A DNA stretch of 64,000 bases from Rhexocercosporidium sp. MPI-PUGE-AT-0058 (taxonomy: Eukaryota > Ascomycota > Leotiomycetes > Helotiales): assembly GCA_020746875.1 (NCBI GenBank), contig JAGTJL010000007.1:868001-932000 (forward strand), in the 5' to 3' direction. Under the pieces are notes generated by a model, which was not told where the DNA came from, searched no databases, and worked only from the letters and a program-made list of their open reading frames with translations. Shown one piece after another: positions 10,509 to 21,630 of this stretch; the first letter of the stretch is position 1; the number at the start of each line of letters is the position of its first letter. A program made the translations under genes and the position numbers.

Positions 10509-12302
10509 ATGCCTCCAAAGAAAGCTGCGAAGAAAGTGACGTCAAAGGTGGCTAAGAAACGACCAAGGAATGCGGATGAAGTAGATGAAGGAAGTGGAAA
10601 TGCTAAAGCTGAAGCAAAAAAAGCGAAAAAGGAGATCCCTCGGACTTCCGAGGGAATCAGGATTCGCCCGACTGCTGCTCAGGCTGAAAATATCAAGTTA
10701 GATGCAGTAGCAATAAGGGATCGCGCGGCTAGATTGCAGCTTACCGGAAAGAAAGACATCACCTACCCATTTCCTCCAAGAGCCCAGCAGACTGTCGAAT
10801 TCTTCAAAAAGATCTCCCCACAAGTTTCACCAAGAGACCAAGGACGTGAAGGATACTATCCCTTAGCTGCCTCCGTTCCAGCTCATCGAAGCGAGCAGTG
10901 GGATAGTCTAATAATCCGGCGAACTTGTGCTGTCTGCGGAACATGGTTCTCATCTGTGGCCGACGGTCAGTACACTGAACATATGCGACTATACCACCCA
11001 GATGCCCCACGTAGCCATCTGCATGGTCTACCTCGAGTACCTCACCGAAGTCTCATCACGAATAAGCTAGTACCCAGGCGCCAGTGGGAAGCCATAGCTC
11101 GTGAGGACGCAATCAGCAGAGACTTATTTGCTGCTCTCCCTGGCTCTGCAGCGTTTTACACGCGGGAGCAAGTACGTCCAAACCAGCCAAATTTCGCTGC
11201 CGATGGAGATAACCCACCGCCGCGTGGTGGCCATCCATTCTTCCCTGTACGTATAAGTCATCTCATTTCGTTTGCGGTACTCTACATCAAGGATCATAAT
11301 GTGAAATGACATTTCTCCAGAGATGAATTCCCTTAAGATATCCGCTAAGTTCTCCGGACTGTGCAAAGAATATTTCTAACTTCTACGCAGTGGGATATGC
11401 AAGGCCTCTCCACGAAGAACAAGCCGCCACCACCTCCACCTCTGCCCCGAGGCGTTTTTCATATAACCGACGATGATTATGAAGGCTTTATTTTGGACAT
11501 GCCACAAGAAATCCGAGGCCAAGTTGAGGCCCTGGAAGAATTTGAAGCCCCAGCTGAATGCTCACTCACTCCTCTATACCTAGAAGAGTTGAGGGCACTG
11601 GAGCCTGTCATCCAGTTCTTTGCAGACGAAATCCAAAAGCATATCGAAAATGAGGACGTTGACCGGCAAGAGTACACGATCAGAAACCTGCATCTGATCA
11701 TGTATCAAGCTCGCCAAGGCTTGTCACCACGGCTTTTGGCTCCGGTAGGCATTGAAGCAAGCGATGCTCTTGTGGAGGCTCTCATGAGAGCACAACGTTT
11801 CTTAATGGTTCTTTTCGCGATGACCACCCCAGACGATGCTAAATATGTAGCTCCAACACCGGTCAATCTCGGTTTGATGCCACGGGAGACAAGACTGCGA
11901 TCACCCACTATCAATGCTGCTTACGATGAAGACTTGGCTCCTCTTGTTGATGTGGAAGCATTCGCTAACCGCATGGATCTTTTGCACATTTACAGAGATG
12001 CCGTTGCGGCTGCGGGTATCAACGATACATACTCCACCCTGTTTGAGCGTCTAGCAAATACCATCATCCCCTACCACCAGGAGATGAACTTCAATTCCAG
12101 CCACACAGACGAAGAGTGGACTAATCTAGAGTCGCAAAGATTCAGAACCTTACTTAAGCTTCGCCCACTTTACGAACCACACTTCGCCACTATAGACAGA
12201 CCAACCAGCAATTCTGTGGCTTCTCGAACCTGGATGGAACAGCTTTTCGACATGGTGGCTCCAACAATATCACACCCCGCATCGCCCGTCGACAGGAACT
12301 AA
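10509..12302 (+). CDS. Unknown protein with Lys-rich N-terminus and C2H2-like motif
   Basis: Two exons: 10509-11246 and 11391-12302, 549 residues, joined in phase 0 by a 144-bp intron. I do not recognise the family. The N-terminal 50 residues are Lys/Ala-rich (MPPKKAAKKVTSKVAKKRPR), which looks like a nuclear localisation or DNA/RNA-contact tail. A single CAVC...H-X4-H motif (CAVCGTWFSS... then HMRLYH) at about residues 145-170 could bind zinc. Exon 2 starts with a polyproline run and is otherwise acidic and helical. A possible nuclear protein, but no function is shown. An open frame one base out of step continues just past the stop to 12446, so the C-terminus may be mis-set by a frameshift or an unseen intron. 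Confidence 0.7.
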
Positions 12303-13344
12303 GCAAGGGGCCAAGTCTTCGAGAAAGCTGCTTACTACGCTATTGAATGCTATTGCGCCGCTGGCCCTATCTGCTAGTAATAAGGATATTCAAGACACCA
12401 TTACCAATACACTAAGAGATGATATCATACGGATACGGGATGAGTGACTAGCTCCCAAGCCTGGTCTTATGACTGGAAGTTTTGGTCTAGTTCTACGGGC
12501 TATTTATGCTGATCTGAAGCTACCGGGATTTGCTTGATAAGTCCAGCTCCTCTTATCTTCTTGTTTATTTTGTTGTTTGAAGCCACGTTTACGTAGTCAA
12601 AAGAGGGGGAAAAGGTGATACTTAGAAGGATGTCTCTATGAATCGGCATTTCTCTTCTTCTCTAGCAATCCAAATCGATTGTTTTTGCACTTGTTTTCTG
12701 GTATTTCCTGCACGCAAGTGACATCAATATCTGCTATTTTGGGACGACGACCCAGATTCTTGTAAGATGTCCAGTGCATAAAGTCAACACGACGACGACA
12801 TCACGTTAGATCGGTGAGCGCGGCTTCACCTAATAGTAAATTTAGACTGTACTCTATGTATACTCACGTAAAAGAAGGGACTGTAAATGATGTAAGCATA
12901 TTATCTGTTAGAATCTCCCGTCCGGAAGAATGCCATTTTGAAATTTAAATCCAGCTAGTTGTACTTTCGTTTCACCAAATTAGCGGCTGGACCAAGCTTT
13001 CAGGGCTATGGCGGGGTAGAATCACCCCATACTTAACTGGATTACCCGAGAGATGCGGCAGCATGGCGCGGTATTAGGTAATTGTTGACCCCGATGCCAA
13101 CCGATATTTTTTGGGGGGACAGTGAGACCAATGGTATACAGTACTCACCCCACTGAGTGCAGTCGAATAGCCTTTCACAATCCTTCAGGAAGTGTAAAGT
13201 CCATTTCAAAATACTTGATTCGTTAATTCGCTTTTCCAACTCCAATGCTAACAAAGTAACTAATATTCCGATTTTCTATATTTCCGGATAGAAACTTGTG
13301 TTGTTACTGTACATATGTCTTTCTCCCCATTTGGAAAATTCCCC
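12303..13344. other. Intergenic between convergent genes
   Basis: The first 145 bases may hold a displaced C-terminal extension of the preceding gene (see findings). Nothing else is recognised. Confidence 0.35.
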
Positions 13345-14255
13345 TCAAGCCTTTGCTCGAGAAGCCGCAAATGCTGCAGCCTGGACAGCATCTCTGGAGT
13401 AGGTTAGATGCTCGACCAAGATCAAGTCACCGCCATCGCAAATGTTGTCCGTTGCATGGCAGATAACCATAGTTTTTGCAGCGTCGGCACCTGCAACAGG
13501 CTTTCCGTCATCTATCCTAATTAACCCCAATCCAAGGGAAAGTATTGAGCAACTTACTTGGGTCACCGAAGAGGACAACAGAGTTGACTTTTGCCATCGT
13601 TGAAGCAGGAAGCATAGCGGCAGCATTATGTACCAATTGGCACCCTTGCGAGTATCCCGACATGACAATCTTCGCGTTGGGGCAGTTCTGTGCTGTGTTC
13701 TCGACCATGTTTGCCCTGCATTAAATGAGTAAGTATTCCAAATTTATGCATCAGGGGAACATACATAGCTGCACTGCCTGCCGCATCACCGCCTTGCAGA
13801 AATCCCGTTATCGAAGCAGAGTATTCCACTCCTTGTACACCGACAGCATCAGCACCCATCATCGCCTCAAGGGCATCGAAGAAAGGCGGTCCCGTCACCA
13901 GCCCTACATTCCCCGGTTCCGTCGTGCCTCGAGCAAAAATAACCATCATGGGAGCGCATGTTGTCTCAGAAGACGTGGTGTCAACTGCGAGTAACGATCC
14001 TAGACCCTGTTCAAAGACGGTGAGAGTGTTACTCAACGATGTTACTTTCATGTTGATTACAGGGGCCATGAGGACAGCTGCTAAAAGACTGTTGACGAGA
14101 CTACTCGGCGATGGATCGGCGGCTGCTTGAGCCATGGCTGTTGTGTTTGCTGATTGCGGGGTGGCATTGTTCGTTTGTGGGTTTGCGAGGGGGAAAGGAA
14201 AAGCTGTTGTGAGGAGAGAAAGAAAGAGAATAGCTTGACTTTTGAGGGATTTCAT
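13345..14255 (-). CDS. Secreted cutinase
   Basis: Serine esterase of the alpha/beta-hydrolase cutinase family; hydrolyses cutin or similar polyesters outside the cell. Three exons: 13765-14255, 13558-13715 and 13345-13511, 271 residues. Residues 1-24 are a signal peptide, followed by an Asn/Thr/Ala-rich stretch to about residue 60 that is longer than in classical cutinases. The core has IFARGTTEPG, the nucleophile Ser186 in GYSQG, FGDP, catalytic Asp238 in ATDNIC and His251 in EHLTY. Cysteines flank the nucleophile and acid regions as in the family. The GDPN-DGKPV junction fixes the second intron. It points to life on plant surfaces or litter; substrate range cannot be read from sequence. Confidence 0.93.
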
Positions 14256-16807
14256 TTTTAAAGTTGGCTGCTGTGGATTGTGTCAATGAATAACATGTTG
14301 CTGACAATGGATGGCTCCTTTTGGACGGGCTCGTAACTGTACTTATGTTACTCCGATTGCATTCATCAGTCTCATTGACATCATACCTAAGACAGCTGCT
14401 ATTATCGAACCCTAGTCATAGTTAACAAAGTGAGTTTAGGCGCATCACAGCGTATGCGTCTTTGGAATGATACTTTCATGATCCTTCCCGACGTCCGATG
14501 TATCACAAGGCATAGGAATGGACGCGGGGATGCGGAAGTAGGTCTAGGAAAGCATCCAGTAGGAGAATTCAAGCACCAATCGAAGCTTCCCGATCTGCTG
14601 CCGTATTCTAGATCAAAACCTGGTACCTCAGGGAAGTGTCTGATTTTCATCTTGTGATGATATACTTGCGAGTTGGGACCAGTGTACGTGCTTTTTAGAC
14701 ACCGAAAATCTGTGATAGGTGGTGGCTAGACCATGGAGGAATATCAATCCAGGGCCTGCGATCAGATGCATGGTATTTCAGGATACTAGCTTTGCCGCTG
14801 AATGTTTTATCTCATTCATGAAGTGATGTCTTCACATGCTTGGATGACCGAGGCTTGATTTCTGAAGTGACATGTCCGCAGGAAAGATGCTATCACTAGC
14901 GGCATCTGAAGGTTGACTTCGCAAGAATGACGGAAACGAATGCATGGATAGAGGACATGTCTAAGCCCGCACTGACCTGTCATTAGAGCTTAGTCGCGCA
15001 GGGCGAATGAAGAGAGGCGAGTCTTCGCATCGGTTGCGACTGGAAACATGCTTTGATCAATTTGAAACTCAAAGTCATGTGCATCAACTATGTTCGTTAT
15101 ATGAGTAGATATGATAGGTAGTCTGTCATGTGAAAAAATGATCGAGTTCTGCTCTAGAGTTTTTCCTACAAGGAGTGTTAACAAAATGGCTGGTTTGATA
15201 AAAATAAACTCCGAGCATGTTACGGTATCTTGAGGGGATTCCGATAACTTCCTGTAGTTGCAGTCGTCACTGAAACGAATTACTAAAGGGGGCAAGGGAC
15301 TTGTGGCCAAGGGCGATGACAATGGTATATGTAGACATTCAAGCCCTCTAGATGCTGATTGGATATCCGCTCAATTCGGGTGTGATGGCAGAAATTCCCC
15401 ATTGGCAGATAAGCATATGCAGCTTTTTTCCAGACCTAATCCAATTGGACGAGGAACGGAACATCACTTCGCAGCCATCCAACGGCGAGAGCACATTTTA
15501 TTAATTAAGTCACAAGATGCCAAATTGGCACAGAGCCTCATCGTACCTACGGTATGTCTCGGGTCTCCTTCGCCGAGAGCTTGACTTCTCCAGACCGGTC
15601 AGCGCAAAACCCGAGATCTTTCGCCATCATGACTTACCGACTTCGCCTCAACGGACCAGATTTAAATCTCGGTGGCTATGGATCCCCTGATATTCATCCA
15701 ACGATATTCCAGAGACTGCTTGGAACTTTGAATCTGAACCTGGTGAAGGAGAAGTTGAGAGCGAATCAGAGAAGACTTCCTGTGCTCGTCAGCCTTGGCG
15801 AGTGTATTGGCCGCCAAAAAGCTACAGGATGAGAGCGGCATGGTCAAGGTCGGAATTTCCCGAGGTTGTATCATGGCGATTTGATCGAAATCGACCATTT
15901 GACCGATCGTGGAGAAAATGGTCTAGATCTGCTCGTGTAATGGAGGAGAAAGCGAGCACGAGTAAGTGGCTACAGCCTCCCTGTTAATGATCTGAATAAC
16001 CAATGATTTGAAGCTTCCAAATACACAAGAAAAACAGAAACAAACCCGAACGCAAGCCCTCGAAAGTCGTGTAGTAGCGATCTCGACAATTTGATAGAAA
16101 CACTCAATTTAAATTCTGTGCAATCCGATAATGTTTCTTTTCTAGCGCCTCTCGACCGTTACCAATCCGAAAAGCCTTACCACAGCAGGCTACCAAGCGG
16201 AACCAGCCTCGCAAGAACGAATCTTGTCACCTCCAAGCATAAACTCGAAATCTTCGACCTGTCTTGACATGAGACTCATTTCACCTTAGCAGTCTCCAGA
16301 TTTGAGTTCGCGAAATCTCCAATACGAACAGAACAGTGGAGTGACTCTTCCGTATGCTCGAAGTATATCCCTCAAATGGCTGTATGGCTCAAAGAGTACT
16401 TAAGCTACGCGGAAGTACTCATATATGCTTACAATGTGAGTGCCTTTTTGTTAATAGATAGTCAGGCGATATAGAAAGAAGGTTTTGCTAACTGTGTAAG
16501 TTTCGAGGAAACAGCCCTCCAAGACAGACCGTCAGACAACAAAGACACATTCCTTCCGTGCGCATTGCGGTTAGTAGATTTTCCAAAAAAAAAAAAAAAG
16601 AAGACTTATCAAGAAAGAGATTCAATCCCTTTGAGGCGCAGCAACGACTAAACACCTCTTAGATGCCACCCCTACGTCTTGCCTCAGAAGACTTCAACTT
16701 TTTCTTCCCGAGCAAGCTCCATCACTCTCCACCCGTCGTGTTCGTTACCTCAAGTATGTTTACTCTCCATTTGAAGTCAGCTGGATTAATCGAATTTTCT
16801 CTCGTAG
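14256..16807. other. Long gene-poor stretch
   Basis: About 2.5 kb without a gene I can name. A 110-codon minus-strand open frame (14990-15322) and a 92-codon plus-strand one (15554-15832) have no recognisable domain and no matching exons. A run of 15 A lies near 16587. The right part (from about 16440) may contain further decayed exons of the CmcJ-like pseudogene. Confidence 0.35.
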
Positions 16808-17209
16808 CATCTGGAGACCAATACCCACTCCAAACCAAGACAGCCCCCTCAGTCTCTGTGATTACCGTAGTCTTAACCCAAAGACAGATTTGGTAGCTGC
16901 CGATATTATCTTTCCACACTACTGAGACGAGACGTACAAGGTGTTGTATAATCCTAACTAGCGGTGGTTCTACAAGAAGGGCATGGGTTGGGATGATGCT
17001 GTATTGTTCAAGCTCGGGGATAGTCAGGCTGGTGAAGCGCCATGTAAGACTCTTGATTGAATTTGAGCGGTTTAAAGTCGTGCATTCGCAATGGTACTAC
17101 TCAGCTAACGAATGAAGTGTGTCCGCATTCTGCTTTTATAGATCCTTCGGTTCTAGCAGGAACACCAACTCGAATGAGCATCAAGATTAGGGCTATGGTT
17201 ATAGATTGA
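16808..17209 (+). pseudogene. Decayed CmcJ / GA4-desaturase-like gene, C-terminal part
   Basis: The reading IWRPIPTPNQDSPLSLCDYR, then LNPKTDLVAADIIFPHY, DETYKVLYNP, RWFYKKGMGWDDAVLFKLGD and, after a probable intron (about 17043-17118), PHSAFIDPSVLAGTPTRMSI is the C-terminal half of the fungal CmcJ-type family (AsaB, GA4 desaturase family), often part of secondary metabolism. Two in-frame stops kill it: TGA at 16923-16925, where Arg (CGA) is likely, and TAG at 16959-16961, where Gln (CAG) is likely. Both are C-to-T transitions, as RIP would make. The N-terminal half was not found with confidence upstream. It lies tail to tail with the glycosyltransferase gene. Confidence 0.72.
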
Positions 17210-17251
17210 ACCATACAACTGTCGAGAAGCAAACTGCGACCACCTGCAAAC

Positions 17252-17410
17252 TCAACATTTGTTCGGATAAAATTCGGAAGCAGCAAATAACCATCGCCTT
17301 TCAGCTGATAGGGCCCAACGCCAACCACCCGAGTCTATGTCCATGCCGTCGTAAAACTTCTCCATCTCCACCTTCGTCTTCTCCCACATCCTCCTCAACT
17401 TTTTAGGATA
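17252..17410 (-). pseudogene. Cut-off 3' coding end of the glycosyltransferase
   Basis: Beyond the MITE, the minus strand reads PKKLRRMWEKTKVEMEKFYD and then GMDIDSGGWRW before a stop at 17252-17254. This looks like the original C-terminal tail of the neighbouring glycosyltransferase, now separated from it by the 89-bp insert and displaced by one frame. That the tail belongs to this family is an inference from its position and composition. Confidence 0.5.
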
Positions 17411-17418
17411 GTTGCAAA

Positions 17419-17507
17419 TAGTGTAACGAATTTCTAATCTACTACTAAAGTAGTAATCTAGAGTAGTAACTACTACTCTAATCTAATCTAGTCTATTTGT
17501 TACACTA
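17419..17507. mobile_element. 89-bp MITE, hAT-like (8-bp target duplication)
   Basis: The element has 9-bp perfect inverted ends TAGTGTAAC...GTTACACTA, extending imperfectly to TAGTGTAACRAAT. It is flanked by an exact 8-bp duplication GTTGCAAA at 17411-17418 and 17508-17515. The inside is rich in TACTAC/GTAGTA and can fold on itself. An 8-bp target duplication points to the hAT superfamily. It has no coding capacity and would need a transposase elsewhere. It sits inside the 3' coding end of the glycosyltransferase and supplies its present stop codon. Confidence 0.83.
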
Positions 17508-18459
17508 GTTGCAAATCATCGCTCTCCGTCCATAGCTTCGCATGCACACTTCTCACTCCCTTATTCACATCATTAATATTCGGCAAATTGACATTCCAAC
17601 CGGGCTTCAGATGTGCCCAAGGCATATTGTCCCACTCTCGATGAGCATAATTCAACAAGTTATGCTTAGGATATGTACTATCGAAGCGATCTTTGAGCGC
17701 GAGGAGGGAGGTATAGTAATAAAAGAGGGTCGTAGAGGGCTGGAAGAGGAAGAACCCAGCGTTGAAGCGAGGCCATGGATGAGGTGGCCAGGGGTGGGTC
17801 GTGTGAAGGATCTCGGGATTTGTGGTGAGAAGATACTTTTCTGGGAGAGGCGCTTCATCAGGTCGGACTTCCTTCTCAGCAATACTAGTCTTGATTGGAC
17901 GAGTGGATGGATCTCTAAAGATTCTATCTAGAGGCTTCAGGAGGTAGGAATCTGCGTCTAGGAAGAGGATTTTATCGTAGTCAATCAATTCGAAAAGACG
18001 CAGCTTCAGCATAACATCATTCCACCGCTCAGCCATAGGTTCGATCCATTCTGTTCCTGAGAATATGCGTTTGGCAAAGACAACAGTTGCGCCTTCTCGC
18101 TCAAGAACTTTTCGTTTCCAGGGAACGATGTTAGAAGACACCATGACCAGGAAAGGAAATTCTTTCTTCGAACGAGTACCGTTGCTGTGTCTGAGTTGGT
18201 AATTGAGCATCCGCGCGCTGGTAAAGTATGGATCGACTTTATGGGGCTCGCTGATATTGTTTGGTGGCGGCACTAGAATCGTCGCAAATGCGTGCTTGCC
18301 ATCATCTCCTTCGGCACCCAGATAAATGTCCATCAAATCAAACTTGTCTCCGATAGCCAGCCAACATAATATCACTGAGATGAATGTGACGATTCCAAGA
18401 GCAAAAAGATGGTTTGGGCTCTTCAGCGGTCGATACCCAGCCCGAGGCGCTCTCGCCAT
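17500..18459 (-). CDS. Glycosyltransferase family 8-like (glycogenin-like) type II membrane protein, 3' end cut by MITE
   Basis: A single-exon gene, now 319 codons. A short cytosolic tail is followed by one membrane segment (residues about 17-38, LFALGIVTFISVILCWLAI), as in Golgi type II glycosyltransferases. The catalytic part has the FPFLVMVSSN strand, WNDVMLKLRLF and the metal-binding DXD in KILFLDADSYLLKP, then FNAGFFLFQPS, all as in fungal GT8 proteins. It probably transfers a sugar from a nucleotide sugar; donor and acceptor are unknown. The reading frame ends DDLQLV followed by a TAA inside the MITE at 17500-17502. The catalytic domain looks complete, so the truncated protein may still work, lacking a tail of perhaps 30-50 residues. 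Confidence 0.85.
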   Translation of the reverse strand: MARAPRAGYRPLKSPNHLFALGIVTFISVILCWLAIGDKFDLMDIYLGAEGDDGKHAFATILVPPPNNISEPHKVDPYFTSARMLNYQLRHSNGTRSKKEFPFLVMVSSNIVPWKRKVLEREGATVVFAKRIFSGTEWIEPMAERWNDVMLKLRLFELIDYDKILFLDADSYLLKPLDRIFRDPSTRPIKTSIAEKEVRPDEAPLPEKYLLTTNPEILHTTHPWPPHPWPRFNAGFFLFQPSTTLFYYYTSLLALKDRFDSTYPKHNLLNYAHREWDNMPWAHLKPGWNVNLPNINDVNKGVRSVHAKLWTESDDLQLV

Positions 18460-19126
18460 GTTGAGAAATTCTTACATTTGGAGGAACTCCTGGCCAAAAG
18501 CTTAAAACGACCCAACACGGGCTGCAATCGTTTATCAGTGCCCCAATAGCCAGGATTGTCAGATAATAAAGTCGGAAAACTCATGGTGACGAACTAGGAG
18601 TGGGTGAGGGGTAGATTTGGGGGGTTTTGCCGGATTGAGTTCAATTGACTGTTGATAGGCAAAACATGTTGTCAAGAGAATTGAAGTACAACGTCGCGAA
18701 TGAAACTTCACGTTCTGTGATTGATCCTGAGACCTGTCATTTACCCATAACCGAATTATGTGTAGAGTGTCTGGTGGTAATGCCGCGATATAATGACCGA
18801 TTATATGGAGCGGTAGTTGGTCACTCTTGATGCATGCCGTATATTGCACATATTGTTGATTGCCGAAATGCTTCGTTAAGCTACCAAAGTCGGCTGGTGA
18901 AGCGATCAGATAGAGCATGGTTTGTCCTAAGCAATTGGATGGCAAGTAGTAAATAGTCGTCAATGGGCGGCTTTGTGGTGTCTTCGTCCCGTCTGAAGCA
19001 AACTCTGTGTCCAGGGCGTATGCACTATCACTTCAACATCCACTTAAATTTGATATCAAAGATCCTCGAAGACCTGATTAGAGTTCCACGGCTCAACCGA
19101 TAGGTGAGTGATGAAGTCGAATGTTG
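18460..19126. other. Intergenic
   Basis: The 5' side of the glycosyltransferase and the 3' side of the transporter. No family features in the open frames seen. Confidence 0.35.
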
Positions 19127-20993
19127 TCAGTTCTCCCTTTCGGTGTCCCCCAGATTCGGCGCTCCACTTTGCTTACTCCCATCCATCACTGCATCGATCT
19201 CTAATGTCTTTCCACTCGTCTCGACCCAGTAGAACCAGATGAAGACGATCTCCAGCACATCCCATAGTCCATTTATCATGTAGGCTTTGTATTTGATAGC
19301 TTCCAAAGCGAATGGGAATGAGAAGACGCAGAGAAACGAGGCACCATTGAGTACGAACGTGAATATACCCATCCCATTAGCGCGAATGGGGTAGTTTAGG
19401 ACCTCTGGCGGATATAGATAGAGTAGTGGTGTCCATCCGAAGGAGTATGCGCCCCTGGAAGAGAAAGATGGCAGCCACAGTGGCTAATATGCTAGATTGA
19501 CTGGTAGACGTGCCATAAACTGGTGCATTTAGTGGCCTGGCCTGTTTAGATTGTACGGTGGATTCACCTTTTCTCAGAACACCAACGATGAAAATTAAAA
19601 CCGTCAATAGACTTGTACTGACAATTGCAGTGATCTTACGGCCTATTTGGTCTGAATAGTAAGTGCCTGCGAGTGCACAACAGAGGCAGAATCCGTTCAG
19701 GGCCATGTTCTCGAAAGTTAGCATTGGCGAGAGAAAGAGGGTAGACACCCTTACAATTTGCAATTGGCTTGATGTTTGAAAGATTCTAGCATGATTCAAC
19801 ATCGTTCTAAGATAGTAGCTAGCAATAACATTTCCTAGAAATTCAGTCAAGCAGAGCAAGAACGAGTGCAGGAGTCCTCACCCGAAATCGTGCTAAATAC
19901 CGCAACACTAATGGCTAAAATGACTCTCTTTCTCGCAACCGGAGTCTTCACGAGTTGATTCAAGCTCAGAGTTTCTCCAGTCTCTCGTTCGTAATGAATG
20001 GTGTCGATTATTTGCTGGTACTGCGCCAGCACAACAGGATTCGACTCATCCCCGTTTGCGTAGGTCTGGGCAATCACTGTAAGAGCTTCTTCCCGTCTTC
20101 CAACGTTGGCCAACCATCGAGGAGATTCTGGAATGAATGGCAGTATGATGATGCAAAGTATGCTGAAAAAGCCTTGGACCACACTTGGAATTCGCCAAGC
20201 CTGTGATAGATTAGCTCGAAATATTGAAATGAGACCGGGAAATGTGTACCCATGTTGAGTCAATTGTCGCAGTCTTATACGTAATACCAGCTGCTATCAA
20301 ACCTCCCACATAATAGCAGTCATTCAAAAGACCGACGCCGCATGCACGCCACTGATACGGCAGAGTCTCCGCCAAATAAGTCGGGCCAGTAAGAGTCGAA
20401 GCAGACGTTCCATATCCAACGAGTATCCGCCCAATGACAAACATTGCCGTATTTTTAGCTCTACTCTGAATGATGACTGAAATGAATGTCATCAAAGCAG
20501 CCCAGACGAGTGCATTTCGGCGTCCGATGACATCGGTGACCTGCCCATAAGTCAAACCAGCAACAGCACCTCCGATCCAGAGTGATGATGTTGCAAGAGA
20601 CATGGTAGCTGTGTTTAGATGAAAGTAATCCGTATAACTTGGGAGCATGTTTAGCCCGTTCATCATGCTGGCATCGTACCCAAGTGTCGTAGACGTGATA
20701 CATGAGCAGAGGACGAGCAGAACTGATACCACAGTCGACGATCCAGAAACCCTAGGGCAGATAAAGCGTGTGATAATATCCTCAACATTCTTGAGATTAC
20801 CTCGAATCACCGGACTGGTAGTTGCTCCGCCTAATAGAGGAGTTTCGAGATGGCTCTGGTCCCCACTTGTTGAATTCTCACGCCATACTGGATTGGAAGG
20901 TCGGCTGAAAGGACTTCGCTGTGAGCGAACTACTGATGATGTCCATTGTGGCATTCTTATCTCTGATAATAACTCGAACACTGTTGAAACCAC
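19127..20993 (-). CDS. MFS sugar transporter, one frameshift
   Basis: A plasma-membrane sugar or disaccharide proton symporter of the major facilitator superfamily. Exons 20250-20993, 19882-20200 and 19127-19834 give about 589 residues if one base is ignored. Hallmarks are GYDASMMNGLNML in helix 1, DVIGRRNALVWAA between helices 2 and 3, GRILVGYGTS, LIPESPRW-type PFIPESPRWLANVGRREEAL, SDQIGRKI, and the end VETSGKTLEIDAVMDG. It resembles Lac12-like permeases. Near 19452-19455 (CCCC on the plus strand) there is one base too many: before it the frame reads IFLFQG, after it AYSFGWTPLLYLYPPEVLNY, which is the expected continuation. As written, the protein stops early and loses the last two or three helices. 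This is either a recent null allele or a homopolymer sequencing error. The start may also be the ATG at 20954. Confidence 0.85.
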
Positions 20994-21630
20994 TGAGGAT
21001 GTCGGTTTTGAAGACCTAGGTGCTTCTGGTACCTAGAGGTCGCGTAGAAATTCTAGAAGTGGGATATCTCAGCACGGCCTCGGACCTTGAAGCTTATTTG
21101 CACGACCTGAGATTCAAATCTCTCAAACCGACAACCCCTTCAAGACCTCTATCTTCGATTATCGGCATGGGTGTTCTAGCGAAGGATTCGGAGATGGGTG
21201 TTTATGAAGCCAAGCCAGTCAACAAAAGATGTCTGCTCGCCAGCCAGTCAAACGCGACTGCCACTACCTTCTTCTAGACGCGTCGACCAGAATACTGGCA
21301 AGATAGGTGGTCGAGTACAAGCTGTATATGGGTATACAAGAACCTGGTGGTGCATCATGCATATCTTGGATGGCGAGATGCATGTGTGTGTAAAGGCTCA
21401 AGAAAGGATAATCCAGCGGCTTAAGGTTCTCTTCGTGGAACGTTGCATTTAGACTTCCACACGTGACCGCAGATCTGGATGTCAACCTGCAGGAAAGGGA
21501 AATGAGGGGAAGATAACATCCAAGGATGGGGTATAAATATACTTCATTGGTACTTGTCTTTTCAAGTTGACCGATTTGTGGCGTTCGGAGAACTCCATCT
21601 CGCTTCACGCCAAGCAAGCTGGAAGCCAAC
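20994..21630. promoter_or_regulatory. Intergenic between divergent genes, TATA for the glycoside hydrolase
   Basis: GTATAAATAT at 21531-21540 lies about 95 bp before the ATG at 21631, a well-placed TATA box. The 637-bp gap also serves the transporter on the other strand. Shared control of a sugar transporter and a secreted glycosidase would make sense, but no binding site is recognised. Confidence 0.55.

Noticed and set aside
14990..15322. 110-codon minus-strand open frame
   Set aside because: No domain recognised and no neighbouring exon; could be a relic but cannot be supported.
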